From Lenzites betulinus (Eukaryota; Basidiomycota; Agaricomycetes; Polyporales; Polyporaceae): a DNA stretch of 64,000 nucleotides. The notes below the pieces were generated by a model that saw only the letters and a list, made by a program, of their open reading frames with translations, was not told the origin of the DNA and did not search any database. The position numbers were made by a program, and so were the translations under genes. Within the stretch, counting starts at the first letter, position 1. Each line of letters begins with the position of its first letter. Positions 1 to 11,525 of the stretch are shown here, one piece after another. The stretch is taken from NCBI GenBank assembly GCA_022264855.1, contig JABYQU010000004.1, positions 1 to 64,000 of the forward strand, read 5' to 3'.

Positions 1-1451
1 TCACGTCAGAAGGTGAAGTTGTTTTCCCCTTGCCTTTCCCCCTCCCCTTACCATGGCGGCGGCTACTCCCAGCGTGGTTGGAACCTGATCCCTCACCTTG
101 CCGACCGGTTGAGACGGGTGCGGAGACCGGGTTTGCCGAGGAAAGGCTGCGCGCATCGGGCTGAGCGTGCAAGTCGGACTTGCGCCGGCGCTTCGCCGCG
201 GCGTGGAGCAGCGGCGACGCAGATCGCTTGCGAACCCGGGAGGGCGTCGCGGCGGAGGCCTGGAGTTGCGGGGACGCAGAACGCTTGCGAACTCCGGCGG
301 ACTGGTCGAAGCGAGTCGTGAAGGATTTGTCGTCCTCAGTGAAAGAGAAAGGTAGGAGGTCAAGCAGCGACCCGATGGTCGGCGAGCCCGGCATCGACTG
401 AGGCTTGGGCGGATCTTCTGCCGGGCGTTGAGCACGGCGACTAGCATATGGAGGGGCTATGGTGGGTACACGTGGGCGATCGTCGACTTGCCCACGCGGG
501 GCCAAAAGGAGGGCTTTGTAGTGATCCAGATTCGGGGTCTTCGAGACGTAGAGGTCACGGTAGAGCACTCGCTCTCCCGGGGCAAGGAATACGACTTGGT
601 GGGCCTTCGGATATATTGCCCAGTCCTGAGCAGTGTGGTGCCACATGGTGTAGACAGGGGTCTGAGGATCGAGGGGGTCGATTTGAAGGGCGGTGTGAAT
701 CGCCGGCTGCTTGAAGCGGAATTCCACAACCTCGTCGCGTGGTGTACCTTTAGCATCGATGACCAAAGGGTTATGGCGTCCCTGTATGAGCTGGAGTGAG
801 TCGCTGAACGTGGAATGGAACTGTGCGCACTTACAGGAAGGTAGACGTAAACGATAACGTCGCAGATGGGGTTGTGCGGGCGTCCTACGTTTCCTCGGTG
901 CGAGGATGCCACGCTGCCTGCCGAAGAGCTGCGGGACGAAACCCGAGAGGTGTGCCCGGAGGAAGACGCCGGGGATGAGAGCGGGAGGTATCCGTCCCGA
1001 GCGGAACGTCCAGAAAGCCGCGCGGTGAACGCGAGCCCGTCGTAATTATCCTCGACCTCGCCACGGAGGTTGTCCCTCATCAGGATGGCCTCGTCGCGCA
1101 GGTCGCGCGATCCGTTGACGGGCGGGTCCAAGCCGGCGATGCGAATCCAGATTTGCAGGCGAGTGAGAAGGTAGCTATCGGGCACGAGCGGCTTTGTGTG
1201 GTGGGCGCATTTCACTTGGGTATTGAGGCACTACAACCAAGGTAAGTATGCTCATAAGCAAGGGCTTGGAGGTGGATGCGACTTACGAGTTCAAAAACCA
1301 TTCCCGCGTTGACGAACTCGCTGCCTCCGTAGGATTTAACCAGTCCGTGGCGCGATCCATAGGGGCAAGGATGATAATGAGTGCGCCAGGATATGCCGCA
1401 AGAGCGCAGCTCTTCGTCCACGAGAGTTCTCACACGATCGTCGATTTTCAT
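1..1451 (-). CDS. Unrecognised multi-exon gene, 3' end beyond window
   Basis: I do not recognise the family. Three exons join cleanly on the minus strand: 1451-1287, 1230-835 and 790-1, with introns of 56 and 44 nt, giving about 450 residues before the window edge cuts the C-terminus. The first two exons encode a mixed globular region. The last exon has a compact domain with WAIYPKAHQVVFLAPGERVL, then a long disordered basic tail. The tail holds a repeated module (VRKRSASP, twice), a KRRRK cluster that looks like a nuclear localisation signal, and a Gly/Lys-rich run at the edge. The start at 1451 is the first ATG in the open exon, and further upstream exons are possible. A nuclear protein is inferred from the tail only. 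A similar basic tail is found in the gene at 8807-11525, but I see no clear homology between the two folded parts. Confidence 0.6.
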
Positions 1452-2080
1452 CGGTGGAAGGTGATTGAGGGAGCGAGGAGGTCGCGGCCGCGATCTGACC
1501 TGTCTTATATGAAATCGGCGTATACAGGACTCCATTTGATGGCATACATGTTTCGAATTACTGGAAACCGGCTAATGATTACACAACCTTGGTAATGAGC
1601 ACTTTTCATCAGAATCTTGTCCTCCTCTAGATATAAGGTGTTGACAACATTACTTACCCGGTTAACCCATATTGTGCTACATAGTGAGCACGAACATGTT
1701 CAAGTTCGTGCTCAACATGGTCGCCAAACAGAGGGAAGGCTGTAGGCAGTTAACGATATGGAGATGGCGTCTGCCTCACAAGAAAGACGCGCGCGCTCGA
1801 TCTGCCGCGTGTGATTGTATATCGCGCAAGGCTGGCAGGAACGCGCTCAATGGTTGGCAGCTACATACCGACTGGTAACGAGTCAGACTGTGCGACAGAT
1901 GCCATGGAGTAGTACGTACGCCACCCACATACTACGTAGCACGGTCACGCCGACGCCATGTCCGAGTAGTACTTTGTAAGCGATGTAGGCTCGCAGCGCT
2001 TCCAAAGCAAATGCCTGCATGGATATACACAATTACCGCGGGCATTTCGGACAATGTATTACAAGGTGGATGTGGATGTA
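1452..2080. other. No supportable gene
   Basis: I see no exon chain here. Short open frames exist on both strands but lack credible splice partners. The sequence is more AT-rich than the flanking exons. Confidence 0.4.
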
Positions 2081-2445
2081 CTATGAGCTCGTCGGACGAC
2101 CTTGGGATACATGCATCGGGGGCCGGCACCAACAGTCGCATGTGCGGCGATGAGAACACAGGGCCTCTTCGGCTTCGATTCGCTTGGCCAGCTCGAGACG
2201 ATACAAGGATCCGAAATGGCGCACGAGGTCGAACACCATCTCAAGATCCTTGGCCAGCCTATTTTGGCGATCCACTCCTTTCTTGGTATCCACACTCAGC
2301 TTCTCCAGGTGGGCCTGCAAAAAAGGGGCGAAACCTGGGAGCTGTTAAAAACTCGCTCGCGCACGGTTGGATGAAAGTATACATACTTTCTGCCCAATCG
2401 TCAGCTTGCTGACACCCTTCCACCTTTAGAACTACCACTGGTCCA
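2081..2445 (-). CDS. Probable exons of an unrecognised gene or gene remnant
   Basis: On the minus strand an exon opens after a strong acceptor (a T-run followed by GCAG, near 2313). It runs as a charged helical segment, including KLSVDTKKGVDRQNRLAKDL and a Leu/Arg/Glu-rich stretch, to a TAG at 2081. A preceding exon ending at a GTATGT donor near 2382 can be joined in frame. No upstream start could be assigned, and the piece ends in a Cys-rich tail. It may be the 3' end of an unidentified gene or a decayed fragment. Between here and 3110 I found no further exon I could defend. Confidence 0.3.
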
Positions 2446-3110
2446 TGAACCTCACCCGCACGCGACAAGGTAACAGAGTGCATGCTGGGAAGGGAATTGG
2501 GAAGGTTATAAGTCAGGGTAATACGATGGGAGGGGTGGTGGAGTTACGATACTTACTGTCCACATGGAAATGGAACGTCAAGTCTTGGAGGGTCTGCGGA
2601 CGTCAATGTCATCGTCTTGCTTGTGCGTTGTACAACGATCGAGATAGATCACACAGCGTATGTAGTGAAAGACGATCAGTGTAGAGCGATGGCACGGGAC
2701 GGGCAGAGGCGCATGAACAAACCTGGCACCGGATGCCTGATCGCGAGGCAGCGGGCCAGCGCTAGTGCTAACGGACCTAGTGGACGCTGACCTTCTGACC
2801 TAGACGTACGGGCAAGACTTGCGAGGGCATTGGGAGGAGGACTAGCTCCTTATCCAGGGCGCGCGAAATTCGCATGCTGGTCTCACATTAACCCCATTGT
2901 ATACGTATACCTGCGGGGTGAATGTATGAGTATGATATTCATTTGGCGCATTTGGGGACGTAGGCCATGCTGGAACAAGTTAGAGAATTTTGAGCGCATG
3001 CTCTTGCTCTACGATCGGGATGAAGTGCGCTGCTGTCAAGATACGCAAGATACGCCACAACCGGGTGACGTTGGAGTCGCTTAGGACGCGCGCATATACG
3101 AGCATACAAG

Positions 3111-4953
3111 CTAAGGGCGCCCCTCGCCACAGAGTTCGCTCCAAAATGACAGCATCTCAATACCCCGCTCCCACCGAGCCCTACCCGCCGCCTCGGCCTC
3201 CTTTGGCCTCATTCGTGGGAGAGATTTGACGGGACGGTGCCCGGATTCCACCCAGCAAAACAAGCCGCCGGCTGAATACTGGGTGAAGGAGTATCGCCGT
3301 TCGTTCGACCCGACATCCGTGTTGGAGTGCGTGATAATTGCAGACGGGATGAGGATGGTAGCGCCTGGGGGAACTCGATGACCATCCTCAGTTCCCACAG
3401 GATGATGTGGCCTCCTTGTACTGGATTGTACGATCCTGTGGCCGTGATCGCACACATGCCAAATGATAAGTTCATGAAGTCGCGGTGGGGAACCGAGACT
3501 GTGCGGGGACCAAGATTGAAGGTAGCACTCGCGAAAACATTGTTTGGAAAGTTAGGTTGCAGGCTAGAATCTGCATGACAGAGGGCGTCGAGGGTAGCTC
3601 CGTAATACTCATGGAGACGCGGCGCGAACAACTGCATCGCAGCTGTATATAAGTGTGTGAGTCACATAGGGACACTTAACATGACTTTGACACTCGTCTG
3701 CACCCACCGTTGCCAAAGTTTGCCATACGTTTCACGGCAATCTGGGCGCACAGAGCATTCAAAACGTCAAGATTTTGCTTGCTGGTGCCCGACAAATTTT
3801 TGGGTCTCTATGTAAGGGCGAGTTCTCAAGCTATCCCACGTAGCGGAAGGCATGACGAAACTGAAACGTACGGTCTGCCCTCCTCCGTACGAGATTCCGG
3901 TTGAAGCGCTGATAAAGTCGCCGCGCCGCTCGCAGGGCTTATGCGCCGATGGCTGGTAGGCCTTGCGCGCGTTCTCCATAATGATTTCCATATCGGCGTT
4001 GATACCATTCCAATTCACGTCGCGTGGCTGACCGACCAAGACCGCAATGACTCTCCCTTCTCTGCTGAGGATTGGGCGAGGTGTGCTGTAGCAATGGTAA
4101 GCGCTCATGTATACCATCCAAATCGAGTGGCATACATTCCATCCCAAGCAATGTAGTCGAAGCCTTGTTCGACTAGTTCCTCAGCACTGTAGACCCGCCC
4201 ATTCTCGGCTTGTGTTTGAGCTAGCTTGGCTCTGTACGCTGACTTGCACACGGGCACGTCGTCCATATCCAGAGTATACTGAGTAGAGATCGGCAGGCTG
4301 CCCTTTGTTGAGGTACCGGCGTTGTCGCTTTCCAGGACGCTTCTACTCGCCGGGGTGTCCGGAGTTGCGCCAGTCCAGAGAACCTCGGCAGCCTCCCGAC
4401 GCTCTCTCGCGCGCTGCTTAACAGGACGCTTCGATAAGCCGGGGTCCCCGGTGGAGGCTGCCACGGCTCCGCGTGCGCGCCGCCTGCGGGCCTTCGAGCG
4501 CTGCTTGGAGTGGTACGCCTCTTTGTCGTCGGCACTCAGGACTCCGCTGCGCACGTGGCGCTTAACTTCCCCCATCGCATGCTCCATGGGACTGCATACT
4601 CCAGGGGTTGTCTCGTTCACAGGCGTGAATCCTCGGGGCGCGTGCGCGTTCAATGAGCCGCTGTTAAGGGCGCGCGGCGGGAGGTCTCCAATGGCGCTGA
4701 GCAGCGCTTCGTTATCGGAATAGGTTAAGGATTCATGTCCGTGCATGGACATGAATCCTACCCCGATGTTCGAAGGTGCCCGGTGGTCCTCGTGCGCACT
4801 GCCCACCGCAGGCGCCTCTTCGTTTTCGATGGCGCGCGCGGCATCCAAATCGCAAATGGACCTCATATGCTCGACTAGGTCAAAGTCGCTTGGAGCATGT
4901 ATTGGCACACCGTGCTCGGCCACCCAAGGCGAAAAGGCTTGGCCGGAGCGCGT
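3111..4953 (-). pseudogene. TET/JBP-like 2OG-Fe(II) dioxygenase, copy A, frameshifted
   Basis: Predicted exons are 4953-4136, 4085-3872, 3807-3708 and 3642-3111 (introns 50, 64 and 65 nt); the first exon upstream of 4953 was not found. Exon 1 is low-complexity and basic. It is followed by the conserved GISYGGGQT segment and the catalytic double-stranded beta-helix: HRD (the HxD iron site), the distal His in ITHSNT, and the 2-oxoglutarate Arg in ERRYSFTQY. The layout matches the large mushroom family I associate with fungal TET/JBP proteins (5-methylcytosine oxidation); that link is from memory of the family, not from a search. A run of five G (plus strand 3367-3371) lacks one base: the frame ending MVIEFP must shift by one to continue with PGATILIPSA. 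The exon total is also exactly one base short. Either the copy is newly inactivated or the base is a sequencing error. Confidence 0.75.
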
Positions 4954-6421
4954 CTAAGAGAGGCGTTGAACCATGCGGCCCGGGCGCAGACTAAGTCAAG
5001 AAAATTGTTACCTTCCGAAATCCTGTATCTCCGTACATAAGTCCTGTATGTATTCCGTACAAACACTCGTGTCAGCCCTTGAGAATCTGTTGAGTCTGCA
5101 ACATGCGCATCATCGTGCCACTGCCTCCGGGTTCCAAGGTCGGATCCACGTTCAGCAGTGGCACGAGTGCGCAGGGACAGACATATACATAAAAAGATCC
5201 ACTTACCCAAGCAGGGGGCCGTACGGATGAGAGTTAGCAAGTAAGGATACCAGCGTTGATCAAGAACGGAGAGAGAAGGGGGGCAGCTTATATTGCGCCT
5301 GTAGGGGACGGAGCGCCTTGGTGTGCGACCCTAAATGATGGCAATGTGACTGCCAAACTGTGTGCGAGATCCTTTTCGAAATCGCATCGACGCTGCCTGC
5401 GCTCGCTGTGCGTAGTGCGAGTTTGTGCGCGCCCGCGAAGGCCCCGCACAAACTGGCTATCTACGTGCCTATGGAACCACCTACTACTCTACCAGATCTA
5501 CATGCCTCGATAAGCTACGACAGACTGCCTCTTCATTGGCGTGAGTGTGGCGGCACTATCTTAAACGGTCAGTTTGTACCTAATGACTGAATGACAATGA
5601 CAGGACAGCCACTGTTGGAAAGTTACCAGATCCTCGGTGCATCGGCGTCTCTATGCTATCAGTGAGCCTCGCGCGAAACGTGAATGTATTGGCATAGCTC
5701 TTATGTACTGGTTAATGTGACGCTCAGCAGGGTGTGGAAGGTTGGTGGAAGGTTGTGCGGCATCGACGGAATGCAATTAGCTCGAGAAATGCGTCTGACC
5801 GGCATATTCCGTCTCGCCGCGTGGGTCGCCGGATAATGCCGAAGGACTTTGAGTCTGCGCGACTCAGCACCTGCTGCCACGCTTGGCAAAGGGCACAAAC
5901 CTCACTGAAATGGCGTCCAAACCGCGCGCCTGACGAGTCGGCCACCGCTTTGTATGCGGACGCCGTCCTTGTGAGTACACGACATCTGTGGCAAAATCTG
6001 ACCGAGCGACAAGGACAGGCGGCGAGGATCAAACGGGAACGTCATGCAACATTCCCGTATACCGCTGGTACTAGGGCTGCTGCTATGGGAAGTGCATAAC
6101 CTGGGTGGGTTTGGGTAGTACTGGCACCTCGAAAGGGACATAATGACCTATTTATTGTGTACAGTCCGAGCTGCGAAATAGCTCAGAAGTTATTCGGTGA
6201 GTACCGCAAGACCCTGACTGTTTAACCTTGCCGCTAACGCGTGATGAACTCACCTAATCTAGAAATAAAGTGCACAAAACGCCTCACAGCGGCCTCGATA
6301 GGTATGATAAATCGGTGGATCACCAGACACGCGATTGATCTGATTGCACACAGGCATATAGCTCAGTCTGACCTATCTCGACCCCAACATCGATGCCCCC
6401 CCGCCCCGGGATCTAACTACC
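4954..6421. other. Upstream of copy A; no supportable gene
   Basis: The missing first coding exon of the minus-strand dioxygenase copy A should lie in the first few hundred bases, but I could not identify it. Around 5720-6100 both strands have open frames of about 100 codons without splice partners or recognisable motifs; they may be decayed sequence. Confidence 0.35.
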
Positions 6422-7579
6422 ATGGCGCCTTCTACCCCGTCGTCGCATTCCCCCACTCCCCATATCCGAGCCGCGCCCGCAAGCCCCCTCGTTGAGGGGA
6501 ACGAAGTCCTGCGGTTCGCGGACCTGCGCCTCGCGGACCTTTGCATCGGCGAGAACGATGGTAGGATGTCCTCCCACGTGGACATCACGAACACCGCGTC
6601 GGTGTTCAGCCAGCACCACCGGTCTCCCGCGAACCTCCTGAGCCCTGCACACCGAGAGGGTGTCGTCGTTGGGGGGAACAGCGATGCCGGGCTAGGCAAA
6701 GCCCTCCCTGCTGGAGACCCTCAGAACGTGCTTGACCACCCCGGCGCTGCAGTGCCCGCGGCCGCCGACGACGACTCCCACGAGCACGACCACGACCTCG
6801 TGGCCGCCCACGAGCACGACACCCCCCACAAGCACGATGCCGCCGCCGCCGACGCCGATGTCGCTGCCGCCGACGCCGATGCCGCCGCCGCCGCCGACGC
6901 TGACGACGACGACTACGACGACGACGACTACGCCGACGACGACGACGACGACGACGACAAAGGGGTGGCCATGACGCTATGGCATGAGGGATGGGACCCT
7001 GACGTCCTTCCCAACACCCTGGGCCGGTATTACGTCTCATTGAGGGCTCTCCGCGTCGATGGCGAGCTCATCTTGGGCAAGGTAATCATGCGTGTTGCTC
7101 TATGGTGATGGTGACTGTGAACTTAACAAACTACAGATCTTTTTGCCGCATGACCTGGAGACGGCCAGGCAGCTATCATGGGATGTCTGGAACGACACCG
7201 TCGAGGGTTTGCGAACACAATTCGAGCCCCTGCTCAAATTGTCCCAACGGAACGCGCTCACGAGCCTCGCATACGTTTATGTGTGGTTCTCGCGTGACCA
7301 CGGCCCGCACGACAGTCGCGATATCGCTGCTCTCTGGGAGGAGGTTCAAGGCCTTCTCCAGGGTATGGCTACGATGGGGGTCGTTTGCAACACGCCTGGC
7401 GAGGACCTGTTGTTCAACTTGCAGCTTTGGGCACGGCACAAGATCGAGGTATGGGAATCCATGCGCATGAGTTGCGCTTCCTCTCATTACGTTCACAGGA
7501 TGCTCTACCCGTCTACCTACGAAGTGCGGACGCCCCACGCGCCGGCAGAGAGCCACAACGTTTGTTGTGGGACGCGTAA
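6422..7579 (+). CDS. Unrecognised protein with Asp/Ala/His low-complexity block
   Basis: I do not recognise this family. Three exons join in frame: 6422-7081, 7137-7448 and 7499-7579, with introns of 55 and 50 nt, giving 350 residues. Residues 1-115 are Ser/Pro-rich. Residues about 115-180 are a low-complexity block of His, Asp and Ala (EHDHD-like units, then ADADV units, then poly-Asp) encoded by a GAC/GCC trinucleotide tract. From about residue 185 a folded, helical domain begins, rich in Trp and Leu (LPNTLGRYYVSLRALRVDGE, then WDVWNDTVEGL). The ATG sits in a good context (ACCATGG). The gene lies in the accessory island between the two dioxygenase copies. The domain is not obviously enzymatic, and I give no function. 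Confidence 0.6.
6755..6960 (+). repeat. GAC/GCC trinucleotide tract inside a coding exon
   Basis: Imperfect trinucleotide repeats encode alternating Asp, Ala and His, ending in an almost pure GAC run near 6935-6957. Length variation would change the protein without shifting frame. Confidence 0.8.
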
Positions 7580-8806
7580 TCACTAGCTTGCATGCGGTCA
7601 GCGACCCGCCCACCGAAATTAATGCCCCATGGGACACTTATCGTCCACTGTGAAGCCATAGTGCTTTCATCCCAGACTGAACCACACGGCCACCCGATCA
7701 ATGGTCGGTATCGCGGTTGTGTGAACACATGTCGGCTGCCGGCCTGCAGCCGCTCATACAATCGCCCATCATCACGCCATGAGTATGCGTAAATCGGTGC
7801 TAGCATATCTCGATACCACCTGGTGCGAGGGCAGGAACCGGGCGCCGGACGTCAGTTACCGGATGCAAGCCTTTCTCGGAGCAGCATGATCATACACCCT
7901 CCAAGTCGTCGACCTTTCCAAACGAACTTCTGATGGATGGATGCGGCGGTACGTCTACGTGAATCACCGGAATGTGAAACGTGCGCGATATGCCTAGCAT
8001 GTGAAACCAAGACTGACGGGGCAGTGTACGTGCCAGCTGCGGCCCGGTTGCCTGTGCCGAAGTGGGACCCACTAGCGCAAACACACATGACCAGGGTAAG
8101 TTAAGCTGTAGTGATCTGGAATAAGTGTGCTCACGCTGGACCTGTTTGTAACATAGCCAGGTGCGCTCTGTCTTTGTCTCGGACGTGGCGTCGTGGACTA
8201 TCGCCGTGCGGCAGAAGTCCGATTCGCCGCCATGATGACAACGAACTTGTTCGAGAGCGCCACCGATCGTGCTCGCCCTGTGCTTGAAGTAAGATCCGTG
8301 CTGAACTACATATCACAGTGATTCGATCGGGTGCTCACCATAATTTCCAGGATGAACGAGACGATCTTATCCCAAAACTACTGATGCATATTCTGTTGAC
8401 GCAAACCACGGCCGACGTCGGATAATTTACGCCGAGAGATATCTCGATGTGTCCTACAACATGACGCCATGTCGTAGGGACTGCGTAAGCAGTATCCTCT
8501 GCAAAATGGTGAGCCAGTGGTTCAACTGAGATGTGCCCGCCTTGACCGCCGAGCCCAGAACATGGGTGCGTGTGGACTGCCCCTCCGGCGTTGGGCTGAC
8601 CGGGCACTAGCGTGTGGTGCGCTCTCGGCAAGAAGTTGCGCAGAACCTCCCGGTATCCAGCAACCACGTAGTCCGAGTGCCGCGCCCTCAGGCTTCGCCG
8701 AACTGTTCCTGCCGCAGCACTCATCCCTCTCCCGTCGAGCATTCGCGCATCCCTGCGACCAGCATCTGGCTCCACCGCCTTGCCATTCAACCTCTATACC
8801 TCCCCA
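7580..8806. other. Gene-free stretch, possible remnants
   Basis: No exon chain could be built. On the minus strand 8335-8790 is open for about 150 codons and reads moderately protein-like, but it has no motif I know and no splice partners. Confidence 0.35.
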
Positions 8807-11525
8807 ATGAGCCCCATGCGCAAAGATACCATCGAGAAGCTAAGCAAACGCGCCGCTTCTTCCGACAAGCACTCAGACCACACTGCCTTCATCACACCGT
8901 CCTCCTCTTCTGGATCCTACTCATCGTCTGAGGATGTCCCCGTCGACGCCGATAGTGCTCAATCCGCCAGCGCCCTGTCGAAGGGCAAAGGCAAGGCCTC
9001 AGCTGTCTCTCTCCCTCGAACGCGTCCTGTGTTCGTCGACAGCTCCGACGAAGAAGGAACGGCAACGAAGCCGAGACCGAAGCCGAAGCGCAAGCACAAG
9101 CACCGGGCTCAGGAACAACAAACTGCCGCATCGACGGGGGAGGGCCCGAGTACGGTCAACGGGACGGACGCGCTGGCGAACACGAAGCATGCACGGCGGT
9201 TCGACTGGTCCCGTGGAGTCGGATTCAAGGCGCGTGGCTACCTTGACACGCGTTACGAGGAGTGGCTCCATTGCGACGACAAAAACACGCGCAAAACCAT
9301 CCTCGCGGAGGCGGAGGAGCACGTAGTGACGCACTATGTGTTCCCCCAGCACAATTCAGGCGACGTCAGGAAGGTGCGAGGCATTTATATGATCGATCCA
9401 GAGCAAGGAACTGAATTGTAGACGATAACAGGCCGTCAGAACGTGGTTTCGTAACATGCAACGACGGCCGCAGGTACAAGCTGGAATCCACGGCACGTCG
9501 TCCACCGCTGTGGATAACCCTCCAGCGCAGATCCCCGCACCACTCGCAATTAAAGTGGTCCGTGAGCTGCAGAAGGCCGCGCAGGGGCGGGCCTCCAGTG
9601 GCTCCGCTTTGTGGGCGAAGGAGAACGAGGGTGTCGTCCGCAACGCCATGGCGGGCGGGGGTATCGGGGAACGTCAGCGCGCAGTGAAAGAATGTTTCAA
9701 GGCGCTCCCGCCGGAGGAGCAGAAGGCATGGCGCACCAAAGCAAAGGACAAGGCGGCTCAAGCGGACAATGACCCTAATCAATGTTTCGAGTGAGTGATG
9801 ACAGCTCGGCAGTGATCGACATTGACATCGCGAGCTGAGAGGACTTTTCGTCTACCCCTACGTAGGAACCAACAGCTCCTCGTGCCTCTTCTGGCGAGGG
9901 TCTTGGACCAGTTCCCCGGTTTCGGCTCGCAGAACTTCGGGAGCGTTGTCATATGCGCGCAAGTCGGCATGCGCAACGAAGACGGGATTATCCTGCGCAA
10001 TGAGTAAGTGGATCACTTCCAGTAAGTGTGCGCATAAACGGTTTGCTTATGATATAGGATGACTATCGGTGCGCGGACGGACTTGGAGTGCCGATCATTT
10101 GGCACATTCGAAGGCGGGGCGAGTGTGGAAGAGAAAGACCGATGGGAGCGCTTTGTCGCTATGGCTTTGCGTATGTCCCTGGCGCCGCACGATTTGGTGG
10201 CGGTTATACTTATCACGTTGCAGCCCCGAATCCCGTCCGTGGAGATCCTCGCCTGTTGGTGACGGATGAAGGCCTCCCCAAGCTCCCTGATGTGGACAAC
10301 TCATGGACGCGCGATGACATCGTCGCCGTTCTCGAGTCGTTCTTCCGACTGTCTTGGCGTGAGTAACCTCGCATACTCAGACATATAGATCGTTATTGAC
10401 ATCGTTGGTGCTAAAGTACATATGAGACCGAAGGAAGCAGGCCTCCAATGGGGCACTGTTACTGCGGAGCCGACACGCTACCTCAATGCCCCTTGGGATA
10501 GCATATGCGTGCGGGACCCCACCACGTTCAGCCTTGTCGAGGTTATCGTGTTGTACACACAGCTCCTCGACGCCCAAGGAAAGGGCACACCCTTCAGATT
10601 CCGTAGTGGCGAGGACAGCGTCGGCAGAGAGTCTGACGCGGGGGTTCCCCACGTCGTGAGCGGGACGACGACCGCGGGTGCACGTACGACCAACCCACAA
10701 ACACCGACTATGGGCATACGGGTCGTTAACGTCTTTTCATCGCCGGTGCATAAAGCCTTGACGTCGCAGCGCAAGGACCGCCACTCTGCTACACCAGCCG
10801 AGCGCAATACCAACGCATCGTCTGGCTCGACGCTCACAGATACGCTCTTCTCTGTGCGCGAGGAGGGGGAATCTGACTTGGAGGACGGCGCCCCAGCTGG
10901 CAACGCAGGGTCAGGATCTCATCAGGTGAGTAGACGAGCATCTGTGTCAGAGAGTGGTGTAGGGGCGGCGTCAACGGCCAATCGAATGGAGGAACAGGCT
11001 GGGTCGCGGGCTGAGAGTGGGGAGAGGCTCGTCGGAGGTGGACCACCTGGTGGAGTAGAGGGGGAGCCTGCTGATGCGGTAGGTGGTGAGGGCGAGGAGA
11101 CATCCGTACGGGCGGAAGAGCCGCACGCTTCAATACCGAGCCCACGAGTCCGCAAACGGACGTCGGTAGCCGTCCGGGAGAGCGGTGGCCCAAGCGGCAT
11201 CGAAGATGTCGAGTACGACGTCGCCGCTAGCGTGCCTAAGCGGCGCCGATCTGGGCGGGGTAAGGCGAGTGACGTCGAAGACGACGTCGTCGACGGTAGC
11301 TTGCCCAAGCGGCGCCGATCTGGGCGGGGTAAAGGGGTGGAGGACAGGTGTGTCTCGGACGATGTGTTATGACCTTTGAAGCTGAGGACCTACTGACATG
11401 CTTATTGTAGGGGGAAGGATGACGCAGTGGCCACTCGACAGACGCGCTCCCGCGGCCCTGTAAAAGAGGTGGTGTCGCCGGCGCGCAGCTCGAAGCGCGG
11501 GAGGGCGGCCGCGGCGAAGCGGTAA
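8807..11525 (+). CDS. Large unrecognised nuclear-type protein, seven exons
   Basis: Seven exons join in frame: 8807-9373, 9432-9790, 9866-10003, 10058-10170, 10224-10358, 10417-11347 and 11411-11525 (introns 53-75 nt), giving 785 residues. The N-terminus is Ser-rich and basic. A helical region follows (TRKTILAEAEEHVVTHYVF then AVRTWFRNMQRR), then a segment resembling a degenerate HMG-like helix pair (SALWAKENEGVVRN, then FKALPPEEQKAWRTKAKDKA). The middle domain ends with a conserved-looking helix before exon 6. The C-terminal 300 residues are disordered and contain a duplicated basic module, PKRRRSGRGK, separated by an acidic DVEDDVVDG spacer, consistent with nuclear import or DNA binding. 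I have seen proteins of this style in mushroom genomes annotated only as hypothetical; the biochemical role is unknown. The start is the first ATG after an upstream in-frame ATG at 8780, which is also possible. Confidence 0.7.
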
